In this document: piece by piece, positions 1 through 9,558 of the stretch
How the letters are laid out: each line of letters starts with the position of its first letter
How positions within the stretch are numbered: position 1 is the first letter of the stretch
Source of the DNA: Sphingomonas sp. UBA978
Lineage (GTDB): Bacteria; Pseudomonadota; Alphaproteobacteria; Sphingomonadales; Sphingomonadaceae
Assembly (NCBI RefSeq): GCF_002292295.1
Contig: NZ_DBBS01000021.1
Coordinates: 416,715 to 480,714, forward strand
Direction of reading: 5' to 3'
DNA length: 64,000 nucleotides
Position numbers and translations under genes: made by a program
The notes under the pieces: model-generated
What the model saw: the letters and a program-made list of their open reading frames with translations, nothing else
The model's database searches: none
Told to the model about the DNA's origin: nothing

Positions 1-1319
1 AAGGCGGCGTCGGGATCGAGCACGCCCGCCGCCTCGCCCCGCCGCATCGTCTCGTAATAGGCGCGCGCGTCGCGTTCGCTGGTGGCGATGCCGTCGCACT
101 GGCGGTGATCGGACACCAGCCGCGCGAGGACGCTGTCCGCCTCGCCATAGGCGGTCTGCACCGATTTCTCGTAATCGCCGATCGCCTGCGCGACGCGGGC
201 ATCGCTGGCGCGCAGTTCGGCCATCAGCCGACCGCGATCGAGGATCGGCATCAGCAGGCCGATCCCCAGCGACCAGAAGCCGGTGGCGAAGCTGTTGCGC
301 GGGCGCTCCTGCCGCTCGATGCCGATTCCGGGCGAGAGCGAGAAAGTGGGGAAGAGGTCGAGTTTGGCGAGCGCGCGATTGCCGAGCGCACCGGTCACCG
401 CGCTGCGGGCCGCGAGCACGTCGGGGCGGCGCTTGAGCAGGTCGCCGGGTGCGGTGCGCGGCACCGGGGGCGCGTCCACCAGCCGCGGCTCGATCGGCAG
501 CGTGTCGAGCGCCGCGGTGCCGCGGCCGACCAGCACCAGCAGCTGGCGGCGGGCGACGTCGAGTTCGGTCGACAGCGTGTCGGCCTGCAGCGTCGCCGCG
601 CGGAGCCGGGCGCTGGCGGGGAAGCGATCCCCGGTGGGGGCGAGGCCGCGGGCGATGCGGCGTTCGACCAGCCCGGCGGCGGCGCGTTCGGTGTCGAGCG
701 CGGCGCGGGCGCGCTCGCGTTCGATGGCGAGGCCGCGCGCGGCGAACAGCGCGTCCGCGATCGCGGCGGCGAGGCTGGCGCGCGACGCCGCCGCCTGCAG
801 CCGGGCGGAATAGACGCGCGCACCGGCGACCGTCGCGGTCGCATCGCGGCGGCCGAAGACGTCGATCTCCCAGCTGACGTCGAAGGCGCTGTTGAACACC
901 CTCGTGGTCCCGGTCTGGACGACGGGGACATCGACCGGCAGATTGGGCAGGTTGATGTCTCCGCTGAGCTGGCGGACGTTGCGGGCGCCCGCGTTGGCGG
1001 CGATCCCGCCCTGCGGATCGAAGCGGCGCAGCGCGCGCGACATGGTCGCATCCGCCTCCGCAACGCGGGCCTGCACGGTTTTGAGGTCGGGCGAATCGAT
1101 GAGGGCGCCGGCGATCAGCGCGTCGAGCTGCGGGTCGTGGAAGGCATGCCACCATTCGGGCAGCGCGGCGGCATCGGCGGTGTCGGTGCCGGTGTCCGCG
1201 CCGAAGCGGGCGGGAATCGGCGTGGCGAGCGGGGGCGGCGCGGCGACGCGGACGCAGCCCGCCAGCACGGCCGGTGCGACGAGGGTCATCGCCAGTCTGA
1301 TCGTTCCGGTCCGCATCAT
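1..1319 (-). CDS. NodT-family outer-membrane efflux lipoprotein (3' end outside window)
   Basis: This is the outer-membrane factor of a tripartite exporter, a TolC/NodT-type channel anchored by lipid. The start ATG at 1319 overlaps the NRPS stop (ATGA), so translation is probably coupled. The N-terminus is a lipoprotein signal ending in a lipobox, LAGC, with Cys22. About 439 residues are visible. Two alpha-helical outer-membrane efflux repeats can be read, with typical phrases such as PEWWHAFHDPQLDAL near the start and LKRRPDVLAA in the middle. The family is usually about 460-490 residues, so only a short C-terminal piece is missing. The coupling puts it in the biosynthetic operon, where it most likely exports the product. 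No membrane-fusion protein is visible, and one may lie beyond the left edge. Confidence 0.9.
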   Translation of the reverse strand, partial: MMRTGTIRLAMTLVAPAVLAGCVRVAAPPPLATPIPARFGADTGTDTADAAALPEWWHAFHDPQLDALIAGALIDSPDLKTVQARVAEADATMSRALRRFDPQGGIAANAGARNVRQLSGDINLPNLPVDVPVVQTGTTRVFNSAFDVSWEIDVFGRRDATATVAGARVYSARLQAAASRASLAAAIADALFAARGLAIERERARAALDTERAAAGLVERRIARGLAPTGDRFPASARLRAATLQADTLSTELDVARRQLLVLVGRGTAALDTLPIEPRLVDAPPVPRTAPGDLLKRRPDVLAARSAVTGALGNRALAKLDLFPTFSLSPGIGIERQERPRNSFATGFWSLGIGLLMPILDRGRLMAELRASDARVAQAIGDYEKSVQTAYGEADSVLARLVSDHRQCDGIATSERDARAYYETMRRGEAAGVLDPDAA

Positions 1320-4300
1320 GCCGCTGCTACCCGTGCCGGGGTGTCGACGAGGTTAAGGGCCGCTTCGGTAATATGACGGGCGATCGTCTCCGCCTGATCG
1401 GTATCGAGCATCGCATAATGGCCGCAGGACACCGGACGGGCGCGCACCGCATAATCCGCCAGCGCGCACCAATAGGCCTCGCGCGCGGTGTCGCGGCTAT
1501 CGCCGTCGGCGCGCAGATAGGTGAGCGACGGCACCCGCCCGGTCGGGCGGTGGCGGCCGGCGAGCGCGATGCCGTTGGCGACCATACGCGCGAGGTGGCC
1601 ATCGGGGATATCGCGCGGCGCGACGATCGGTGCCCCCGCGTCGCAGCGGTCGGTATCGAGCATGGTCAGCGATCCGATCGGCTCGCCCGCCGCGCGCAGT
1701 TCGACCGCCATCGCATGCGCGACGAGGCCGCCGAACGAATGGCCGAGCAGATGATAGGGCCCTCTCGGCTGCACCGCGCGGATCGCGGCGACATAGCGGG
1801 CCGCCATCGTGGCGACGCTGTCGGGCAGCTCGGCGGGACCGTCGAAGCCGGCGGCCTGCAGGCCATAGACCGCGCGATGCGGATCGAGCGCGCGGGCGAG
1901 CGCGGCATAGCCGAACACGCCGCCGCCGATCGGGTGGACGCAGAACAATGGCGGTCCTTCGCCCGGCTGGATCGGCACCAGCGGGCCGGTGGTCCCGGCG
2001 ACGTCTCCGGCCAGGGCCGCGCAGAGCGTCGCGACGGTCTGGTGGCGGAACAGCAGGCCGACGGGGATGTCGCGCCCGTCGTCCGCCGCAATGCCCGCGA
2101 TCAACCGCAGCGCGGCGAGCGAATGGCCGCCGAGGTCGAAGAAATTGTCATGGATGCCGACGCGTTCGACGCCGAGGATCGCGGCCCAGCGGGCCGCCAT
2201 CGCCTCCTCGGCCGCGTCGCGGGGCGAGACGAAGGCCACCGCCTCCGCCTCGACCGATATCGCGGGCAGGCGCGCGACGTCGAGCTTGGCATGGGCGGTG
2301 AAGGGGATCGCGTCTAGGAAGCGATAGGCGCGCGGTACCATCGCATCGGGCAGCCGCTCGGCCAGGTGGCGGACCAGTTCGGCGGGTGTCGGGGGCGCGC
2401 CCCGGCCCGGTTCGACGACCAGATAGGCGAGCAGCCGTCTTGCGGCGCCCTCGCCGCCGACGACGACCGCGGCGGCGATGATGGCGGGATGCGCGCACAG
2501 CGCCGCCTCGATCTCGCCGGGTTCGATGCGGAAGCCGCGCAGCTTGATCTGCTGGTCGATGCGGCCGGCGAATTCGAGCAGGCCCTCGGCGGTCCAGCGG
2601 CCGAGATCGCCGGTGCGGTAGAGGCGCCGGCCGTCGCGCTCGACGAAGCGCTCCGCGGTCAGATCCGGACGGCCGAGATAGCCCGCCGCCAGCGCGGGGC
2701 CGCCGATATGGATCTCGCCGGTGACGCCGATCCCGGAGATGTCGCCGTGCGGGGTCAGCACCGACAGCGCATAGCCCGGCAGGGGGCGGCCCATCGGCAG
2801 GCCGGCGGTCGCTTCCGTGCCGCTCGCCCGGTGACAGACCGCGTCGATGCAGGTTTCCGTCGGCCCGTACATGTTGAACAGCTCGACACCGGGCAGCCGC
2901 GCCTGCAACCGGGCGGCGAGGGCGACCGGGAATGGCTCACCGCCCAGCATCAGGCGCTTGAGCGGCAGGCCCGCCGGGGCCGCGTCGATCACCGCCGCCA
3001 TATAGGCGGGGCCGCTGTTGATGTGGGTGATCCGCGCATCCGCGACCAGCCGCCAGAAGGCGGCCGGGGCCATGCCGGCAAGCTCGTCGGCGATCACGAC
3101 GGTCGCGCCGCTGAGCAACGGCGTGACGAGCTGGCCGACGCTGACGTCGGAGCTGACGCTGAACGTCGCGAGCACGCGGTCGCCCGGCACGATCGGGTCG
3201 TGCGCCAGCCGCGCGCGGGCGAGATGCGCGAGGCCGCCGTGCGACATGGCGACGCATTTGGGCGTGCCGGTCGATCCCGAGGTGAAGATGCCATAGGCGA
3301 TCGTCGTGGGCGTGGGCGGAGTGGCGGGGACGAAGCGCGCGCCGGGACCGAGGTCCTCGATCGGCACCACCGCCGCCATCGGCGGCAGCAGCGCCGCGGT
3401 TCCGCGTGCCGCGACCGCGATGCGTGCCCCCGCCGCCGCGACCGCCGCCGCCAGTCGCGCGGGCGGATGGTCGGGCATCAGCGGCAGATAGATACCGCCC
3501 GCCTTCATCACGCCGAGCGCGACGACCGACAGGTCGACCGAACGCGGCAGCATCGTCGCGACCGCGACATCGGGGCCGACGCCGCGCGCCGCGAGCGCCG
3601 CCGCCAGCGCATCCGACCGCGCGTCCAGCTCCGCATAGGTCAGCGCGACATCGTCATGCACGACCGCGGTAGCGTCGGGCGTCCGCGCCACCTGCGCGGC
3701 GAACAGCGCGGGGATGGTCGCCGGCGGGATCGGCGCGGACCCGTCGCCGCTCCACGTCTGCAGCGTCGTGCGTTCCTCCGCACCGATCATCGCCACTTGG
3801 CCGAGCGCGCAGGCGGGATCGGCGAGCGCCGCGTCGAGCAGCGTCGCGAACCCATCCGCCAGCCGGACGATCGTCGCGGCATCGAACAGGTCGGCGGCAT
3901 AGCTGATCTCGCCCGCGATGCCGTTCGCGCCCTCACCGAGCGACAGCGTCAGGTCGAAGCGGGCCGGGGCGGCGGGCAGCGCGACCGGCTCGAGCCGCGC
4001 GTCGCCGAGCGCGAGCGCGTCGGCGGGCGTGTTCTGCAGGACGAACATCGTCTGGAACAGCGGATGCTGGCCGGGGTCGCGCGGCGGGCGGAGCGCCTCG
4101 ACCAGTTTCTCGAACGGCACGTCCTGATGCGCGTGCACGTCGAGCATGCGGTCGCGCAAGTCCTCGACCAGCGTCGCGAAGCCGGCGGTCATGTCGATCG
4201 TCGCGCGGATCGGCAGCGTGTTGACGAACAGGCCGACCAGCGGCTCCAGCCGGCTGTCGGTCCGTCCCGCCATCGCGGTGCCGACGACGAGGTCGTCCTG

Positions 4301-7300
4301 CCCGCTCCATCGCGCCAGCGTCGCGGTCCATGCGGCGATCAGCACGGTGAAGACGCTGGCGTGGCGATCGTGCGCGAAGGCGGCGATGCGCGCGGCGAGC
4401 GCGGGCGGCAGCACGACGGGGTGGAGGCCGCCGCGATGGCTCTGTTCGGGCGGACGCGGGCGATCGGTGGGGAGCGCGAGCAGTGCCGGCGCGTCGGCCA
4501 GTTCCCGCGTCCAGAAGGCGATCTGCCGATCCAGTTCGGGGCCGGCGAGCAGCTCGCGCTGCCACAGCGCATAATCGCCATAGTCGATATCGAGCGGCGG
4601 CAGGGCGTCGCCCGCACCGGCATACAACGCGCCGAGCTCGGCGAGCAGCACCCCCATCGACCAGCCATCGGCGACGATATGATGGACGACGAAGATCGCC
4701 AGATGCCGCTCGTCGGCCAGCCGCAGCAGCGTGAAGCGGCACAGCGGCGCCGTGCCGAGATCGAAAGGCCGCAACGCCTCCGCCATCGCGCGCGCCTCGA
4801 CGGTTTCGGCCGCGGCGTGCGACAGATCGACGACGGTGAAGGGCATCGGTCCGGCAGGCTCGACATGCTGGGACGCGACGCCGTCCCGCTCTGCGAATTG
4901 GGTCCGGAGCGCCGGATGGCGGGCCAGCAGCGCGTCCAGCGCGTCGGCGAGGCGCTGCAGGTCGATCGCACCCTCGACCCGGAACAGCAGCGGCATGTTG
5001 TAAAGCGCCGTCCCCGGCATCATCCGGTCGGTGAACCACAACCGTTCCTGCGCGAACGACAGCGGCAGCGTCCCCGGACGCGCATCGGCATGGACGAGCG
5101 GCGGCCGCGCGGCATCGCTCGCGCCGAGGCTGTCGAGCCGCGTGGCGAAGCCGGCGACGGTCGGTGCCTCGAACAGCGTGCGGATCGGCACGGCGAGCGC
5201 GTGACGATCGCGCAGCCGCGTCGCCACCTGCGTCGCGACCAGCGAATGGCCGCCCAGCCGGAAGAAGTCATCCTCGCGCCCGACCGCCGTGATGCCCAGC
5301 AGTTCCGCGAACAGGCCGGCGACGAGGATTTCGGTCGGGGTGACGGGCGGGCCGCCGCTGCTCGCCTCGTGCGCGGGATCGGGCAGGGCGCGCGCATCGA
5401 GCTTGCCGTTCGTGGTCAGCGGCAGCGCGGGCAGCGGCAGGATCGCGGCCGGGACCATATAGTCGGGCAGGCCGGCGGCGACATGCGCGGTCAGCTGCGC
5501 CGGATCGACCCCGGTATCGACCACGACATAGCCGAGCAGGCGGAGCAATCCGCGCGCGTCGGGGCGGGCGATCACCGCCGCCTGCGCGACCGCGGGGTGG
5601 CGGCGCAGCATCGCCTCGATCTCGCCGGTTTCGATGCGGTGGCCGCGGATCTTCACCTGCCCGTCGACGCGGCCGAGGAACGCGATCTGCCCGTCCTCAC
5701 GCCATGCCGCGAGGTCGCCGGTGCGATAGAGACGGCCGTGGTCCGTTTCGACGAACCGGTCCGCGGTCAGTGCCGGCGCGCCGAGATAGCCGGTGGCGAG
5801 GCTCGGGCCGCCGATGTGCAATTCGCCGACATGGCCGATGCCGACGCTCGCGCCTGCCGCATCGAGGATGTGGAGCGCATAATTGGGCAGCGGCCGGCCG
5901 ATCGGCAGCGCTGCCACCGCGGAGTCGAGGTCGGCGGGGACGGGATAGACGCTGGCGTCGATGCACGCCTCCGTCGGGCCGTAGACGTTGATGATCGGCG
6001 TGCCGTTCAGACGGGTGCGCAGCTTGTCTGCGAGCGCGGCGGACAGGGGTTCGCCGCCGAGCATCAGCCGGGCGAGGCGGGCGTCCGCGGGCGCAGCGTC
6101 GAGCATGGCGTTGAGGAAGGACGGCACGCTGTTGACGTGGGTGACGCGGTGGTCGGCGAGGAATGCCCAGAAATCGGCGGCGGCAAGGGTGCGCAGGTCG
6201 GGCGCGACGACGATCGCGGCCCCGCGCAGCAGCGGCAGCAGCAGCTGGCCGATCGAGACGTCGAACCCGACCGAGATCGCCGCGAGCACGCGGTCGCCCG
6301 GCCCGATCGGATCGTGATCCTGCCGCGCGACGTCCAGGTTGACGAGCGCGCGATGCGGCACGACCACGCCCTTCGGAACGCCGGTCGAACCCGAGGTGAA
6401 GATGACATAGGCCGGATCGCCGGCCGTGGGCGGCGGCGGTAGCGTTGCGTGCACGCCGTCGTCGCGGTCCACGTCGAGGCGGGGCAGGTCCGCAGGTAGG
6501 CAGGCCGCGGCGTCCATGCGGGTGATCGCGAGCCGGGCGCCGGACGCGGCGAGCATCGTCGCGATGCGCACGGGCGGATGCGCCGGGTCGATCGGCAGAT
6601 AGACCGCGCCGGCTCTGGCGATGGCGAGGATCGCGGCGACGCTGGCGGGCGACCGGTCGAGCGCAACGGCGACGATGGCGCCGGGGGCGACCCCCGCCGC
6701 GACCAGCCGCATCGCGAGGCGGGTCGCGCGCGCGTCGAGCGCGGCATAATCGAGCGTGCCCTCGGCATCGATTAACGCGATTCCATCCGGCGTGGCGGCG
6801 ACCTGTGCGGCGAACCGGTCGAGCGCGGTGCCGGCGGGGATCGGCACCGTCCGGCCGCGGACGAAGCGGTCGATCGCCTGCGCCTCGCCCGGGGTCAGGG
6901 GTGACAGCGCGGACAGCTTCGTCGCGGGGCGTTCGCACAGGCGTTTGAGGATCGCATCGAACCGGTCGGCGATCCGGGCGACCTCCGCGCCGCCGAGTCG
7001 TTCGGGCGTGAAGCCGAAGGCGATCGTCATGCCGCCATCGACGGTTTCGCGCATGTAGAAGGACAAGGGCGTGGTTTCGCGCTTCGCCGACGTCGGGTGC
7101 CCGATCGTCGCGCCTGCCAGCGTCGGCTCTGCGGCGTCGCCGAGCCACGGCATGATCGTCACCGCCGCGTCGAACAGGTGCAGCCGGCCCTGCGCGGCCA
7201 GCCCGAGGTCGCGGCCGAGCCGGTCGATCGGCAGGCGCGCGTGGCGCAGGTCGGCGTCGATCCCGGTGGTGATCGCCTTCGCCGTGTCGGCGAGCGTCGC

Positions 7301-8197
7301 GCCGGGGCGCAGCGTACAGCGGATCGGGATCATCCGCGCGAACATGCCGACGGCGTTCATCGTCGCCGGCTCGCGTCCGTGCAGCGCCATGCCGATCGCG
7401 ATGTCGTCATGGCCGGCGCGGCGGGCGAGCGCGATGCCCGCCACCGCGACCAATATGCGGTGCGGAGTGGTCGCCAGCGTGCGCGCTGCGGCGGCGATCG
7501 CGGCATAGCGATCGGGCGCGATGACGAGCGGCGGCGGGCCTTCGCCGCCGGTGTCGATGGCGGGGTCGTCGTCGAACGCGAGCGCGGGCAGCGGCGTCAT
7601 CCGGGTGCGCCAATAGGCGAGGTCCGCGTCGATCGCGGGGGAGGCGGCATAGGCCTGGTCGTCGGCGATGCCGGCGACGATGCCGGACGCGGCGAGCGGC
7701 GGGCGGGCGACGGGCCGGCCGGCGAGCCGGTCGTAATGCTCGGTCCATGCCCCTTCGAGCATCGCCATCGATACGCCGTCGCAGATCAGGTGGTGCGCGG
7801 CGATCTGGATGCACCAGTCGTCGGGCGCGATGCGGATCGCCTCGATCCGGAACAGGGCTGCGTCGCCCAGTGGAAAGCCCTGCCGCATCGCCGCCGCCAG
7901 ATGCGCGTCGAGCGCGTCGGCGGCGGCGAGGTCGGTGAGCAGGAAGGCGTCGGTCGGGGGCGCGATGCGCTGGCGTGGCCGGTCGGCATCGATCCGCAGA
8001 CGCAGCGCCTCATGGTCCGCGACCAATGCCTCGGTCGCGGCGCGCAAGGTCGCGACGTCGAGCGGCGCATGCACCCGAAGCGTGGTGGCGACGCGATAGG
8101 CAGCGGGATCGGCAAGCAGCAGCGTGTCGAGCCACACGCCATGCTGGGCGAGGCCGAGCGGATGCCAGTCGTGGTCGGTCGGCGCGGGAGCGGTCAA
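1316..8197 (-). CDS. Two-module NRPS, C-A-T-C-A-T-TE
   Basis: This cytoplasmic nonribosomal peptide synthetase adds two amino acids and releases the chain by a thioesterase. Domains by motif: C1 (HHLICDG at about 135), A1 (FTSGSTGVPKG near 600), T1 (GGHSL, Ser985), C2 (HHIVADG at about 1172), A2 (FTSGSTGTPK near 1637), T2 (GGHSL, Ser2026) and TE (GHSFGG, Ser2154); total 2293 residues. There is no epimerase domain. The N-terminal C domain means it accepts an acyl chain, presumably from the PKS ACP upstream. I place the start at TTG 8197, which overlaps the MATE stop and has GAGG five bases upstream. The open frame extends 90 codons further, but that part is Arg/Pro-rich with no family resemblance. 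By-eye specificity codes are DVGNMGVIDK (A1) and DVGNMGMIDK (A2), which match no standard code I know. Confidence 0.93.
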   Translation of the reverse strand: MTAPAPTDHDWHPLGLAQHGVWLDTLLLADPAAYRVATTLRVHAPLDVATLRAATEALVADHEALRLRIDADRPRQRIAPPTDAFLLTDLAAADALDAHLAAAMRQGFPLGDAALFRIEAIRIAPDDWCIQIAAHHLICDGVSMAMLEGAWTEHYDRLAGRPVARPPLAASGIVAGIADDQAYAASPAIDADLAYWRTRMTPLPALAFDDDPAIDTGGEGPPPLVIAPDRYAAIAAAARTLATTPHRILVAVAGIALARRAGHDDIAIGMALHGREPATMNAVGMFARMIPIRCTLRPGATLADTAKAITTGIDADLRHARLPIDRLGRDLGLAAQGRLHLFDAAVTIMPWLGDAAEPTLAGATIGHPTSAKRETTPLSFYMRETVDGGMTIAFGFTPERLGGAEVARIADRFDAILKRLCERPATKLSALSPLTPGEAQAIDRFVRGRTVPIPAGTALDRFAAQVAATPDGIALIDAEGTLDYAALDARATRLAMRLVAAGVAPGAIVAVALDRSPASVAAILAIARAGAVYLPIDPAHPPVRIATMLAASGARLAITRMDAAACLPADLPRLDVDRDDGVHATLPPPPTAGDPAYVIFTSGSTGVPKGVVVPHRALVNLDVARQDHDPIGPGDRVLAAISVGFDVSIGQLLLPLLRGAAIVVAPDLRTLAAADFWAFLADHRVTHVNSVPSFLNAMLDAAPADARLARLMLGGEPLSAALADKLRTRLNGTPIINVYGPTEACIDASVYPVPADLDSAVAALPIGRPLPNYALHILDAAGASVGIGHVGELHIGGPSLATGYLGAPALTADRFVETDHGRLYRTGDLAAWREDGQIAFLGRVDGQVKIRGHRIETGEIEAMLRRHPAVAQAAVIARPDARGLLRLLGYVVVDTGVDPAQLTAHVAAGLPDYMVPAAILPLPALPLTTNGKLDARALPDPAHEASSGGPPVTPTEILVAGLFAELLGITAVGREDDFFRLGGHSLVATQVATRLRDRHALAVPIRTLFEAPTVAGFATRLDSLGASDAARPPLVHADARPGTLPLSFAQERLWFTDRMMPGTALYNMPLLFRVEGAIDLQRLADALDALLARHPALRTQFAERDGVASQHVEPAGPMPFTVVDLSHAAAETVEARAMAEALRPFDLGTAPLCRFTLLRLADERHLAIFVVHHIVADGWSMGVLLAELGALYAGAGDALPPLDIDYGDYALWQRELLAGPELDRQIAFWTRELADAPALLALPTDRPRPPEQSHRGGLHPVVLPPALAARIAAFAHDRHASVFTVLIAAWTATLARWSGQDDLVVGTAMAGRTDSRLEPLVGLFVNTLPIRATIDMTAGFATLVEDLRDRMLDVHAHQDVPFEKLVEALRPPRDPGQHPLFQTMFVLQNTPADALALGDARLEPVALPAAPARFDLTLSLGEGANGIAGEISYAADLFDAATIVRLADGFATLLDAALADPACALGQVAMIGAEERTTLQTWSGDGSAPIPPATIPALFAAQVARTPDATAVVHDDVALTYAELDARSDALAAALAARGVGPDVAVATMLPRSVDLSVVALGVMKAGGIYLPLMPDHPPARLAAAVAAAGARIAVAARGTAALLPPMAAVVPIEDLGPGARFVPATPPTPTTIAYGIFTSGSTGTPKCVAMSHGGLAHLARARLAHDPIVPGDRVLATFSVSSDVSVGQLVTPLLSGATVVIADELAGMAPAAFWRLVADARITHINSGPAYMAAVIDAAPAGLPLKRLMLGGEPFPVALAARLQARLPGVELFNMYGPTETCIDAVCHRASGTEATAGLPMGRPLPGYALSVLTPHGDISGIGVTGEIHIGGPALAAGYLGRPDLTAERFVERDGRRLYRTGDLGRWTAEGLLEFAGRIDQQIKLRGFRIEPGEIEAALCAHPAIIAAAVVVGGEGAARRLLAYLVVEPGRGAPPTPAELVRHLAERLPDAMVPRAYRFLDAIPFTAHAKLDVARLPAISVEAEAVAFVSPRDAAEEAMAARWAAILGVERVGIHDNFFDLGGHSLAALRLIAGIAADDGRDIPVGLLFRHQTVATLCAALAGDVAGTTGPLVPIQPGEGPPLFCVHPIGGGVFGYAALARALDPHRAVYGLQAAGFDGPAELPDSVATMAARYVAAIRAVQPRGPYHLLGHSFGGLVAHAMAVELRAAGEPIGSLTMLDTDRCDAGAPIVAPRDIPDGHLARMVANGIALAGRHRPTGRVPSLTYLRADGDSRDTAREAYWCALADYAVRARPVSCGHYAMLDTDQAETIARHITEAALNLVDTPARVAAA

Positions 8198-9558
8198 ATC
8201 GGCCTCGTATCGGGGAGGATGGAAGCGGCACGCGCGAACGGGCCGAACAGGGGGGCGGCGCGACCCGCCACCAGGGCGAGGCGCAGCGCGCTGGTCGCGA
8301 GAATCGCGGCGACCATGCCGGCGATGCCGTGGTGGAGCGCAAGGGCGAACCCGGCGGCGAGCGGCACGGTCAGCGCCATCGTCGCGATCTGGACCACGGC
8401 CGGCACGGTGACGTCGCGGCGACCGCGCAGCGCGGCGATCAGGAACAGGCCCATGCCGTCGAGCCACAGCACCGCGCCGCTCATCGGCAGCAGCGTGGTG
8501 AGCAGCGCCTGCATCGCGGGGTCGGCGTTGTAGAGCGTGGCGACGCCGGCCGCACCGGCCGCCAGCGCAAGCGCCGGCACCGCCAGCCCGAGCGCGAGCA
8601 TCGCGGCGTCGCGCAGGAGGCGGTGGCGCTCGCCCCGCGCCACGCGCAGCGTCGCGGCGTCACCATAGCCGCCGGCGAACAGCATGAACGGCAGGTTGAG
8701 CACCCAGCACGAACAATAAGCGGCGAGCGCGAGCGCGCCCTGCCAGCCCGCCATGATCGTCAGCACGATGCCGAAGACGTGCATCGCTGCGGCGGTGCCG
8801 GCGATCATTGCGCCGATCCGCCATTGCTCGCGACCGGCGGTGTCGCGCAGAACCGGACGACCCAGCAGCGGTTCGCCGAGGCGCTGCGCCGCGCGCGCGG
8901 TCATCGCGACCAGCATCGCGCACAGGGCGATGCGGACGACGAGCGTCACCAATGCGGAGCCTGTCGCGCCCATCGCGGGAATGCCCCGGCCGCCGGCGAT
9001 GAACAGCGGGTTGAATGCGAGATTGGCGAGGTTCGCGACGATCACGGCGAGCGCGACGACGGGCGCGCGCTTCATCCCCTCGAGAAACACCGCGCTCGCC
9101 ACCGCGACGAGCGCGAAGACGGCGCCGGAACCGTGGATGGCGACGACGCGGCCCGCGGCGGCGGACAGGGCCTCGGGCTGACCGGCGAGCCGGAACAACG
9201 GACCGGCAGCGGCGGCGAGCAACAGGCACAGCGCACCCAGCACCAGCGCGGCGACGCAGCCGCGCCGCCAGATCGCCAGCGCGGCGGCTGTGTCGCCTTT
9301 GCCCTGTGCGATCCCGAGCAGCGGCAGCGCGCCGACAAGGAAGGCGACGCAGATGTCGAGGACGCGGCCGAAGCTGCCCTCCGCCAGCGCCGCCGCCGCC
9401 AGGTCCGCCGAGCCGTGGCGGGCGAGCATCGCCATGTCGACGATGCCCATCATCGCGAGGCCGGCGCGCGAGATGATGAGCGGCGCGGTTTCCGACAGGA
9501 CGGTCAGCCGCGCGGCGATCCCGCGCCGGTCGGCGCCGACGCCCGGTTCAGGCGGCAT
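8194..9558 (-). CDS. MATE-family efflux transporter
   Basis: This is an inner-membrane multidrug and toxin extrusion-type antiporter of 454 residues, the usual family length. It consists of hydrophobic segments separated by short Arg-rich loops, with MATE-like phrases in the first helices (SRAGLAMMGIVDMAMLARHG) and the two-fold repeat typical of the family. Its ATG lies 11 bases inside the 3' end of the PKS gene, and its stop overlaps the NRPS TTG start. It is therefore locked between the two assembly-line genes and most probably moves the finished product or an intermediate across the inner membrane. No strong Shine-Dalgarno is seen, so translation probably depends on coupling to the PKS. 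The substrate is an inference from context. Confidence 0.88.
   Translation of the reverse strand: MPPEPGVGADRRGIAARLTVLSETAPLIISRAGLAMMGIVDMAMLARHGSADLAAAALAEGSFGRVLDICVAFLVGALPLLGIAQGKGDTAAALAIWRRGCVAALVLGALCLLLAAAAGPLFRLAGQPEALSAAAGRVVAIHGSGAVFALVAVASAVFLEGMKRAPVVALAVIVANLANLAFNPLFIAGGRGIPAMGATGSALVTLVVRIALCAMLVAMTARAAQRLGEPLLGRPVLRDTAGREQWRIGAMIAGTAAAMHVFGIVLTIMAGWQGALALAAYCSCWVLNLPFMLFAGGYGDAATLRVARGERHRLLRDAAMLALGLAVPALALAAGAAGVATLYNADPAMQALLTTLLPMSGAVLWLDGMGLFLIAALRGRRDVTVPAVVQIATMALTVPLAAGFALALHHGIAGMVAAILATSALRLALVAGRAAPLFGPFARAASILPDTRPI

Noticed and set aside
2366..6442. A 1358-codon open frame on the plus strand inside the NRPS gene, and similar long antisense frames at 13223-16663, 37343-40561 and 55544-58552
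   Set aside because: They are antisense to clear domains and encode Arg/Asp/Gly-rich sequence with no motifs; very high GC keeps opposite frames free of stops.
8198..8467. A 90-residue N-terminal extension of the NRPS
   Set aside because: It is Arg/Pro-rich, lies inside the MATE gene in another frame, and a TTG with a GAGG site gives the expected C-domain start.
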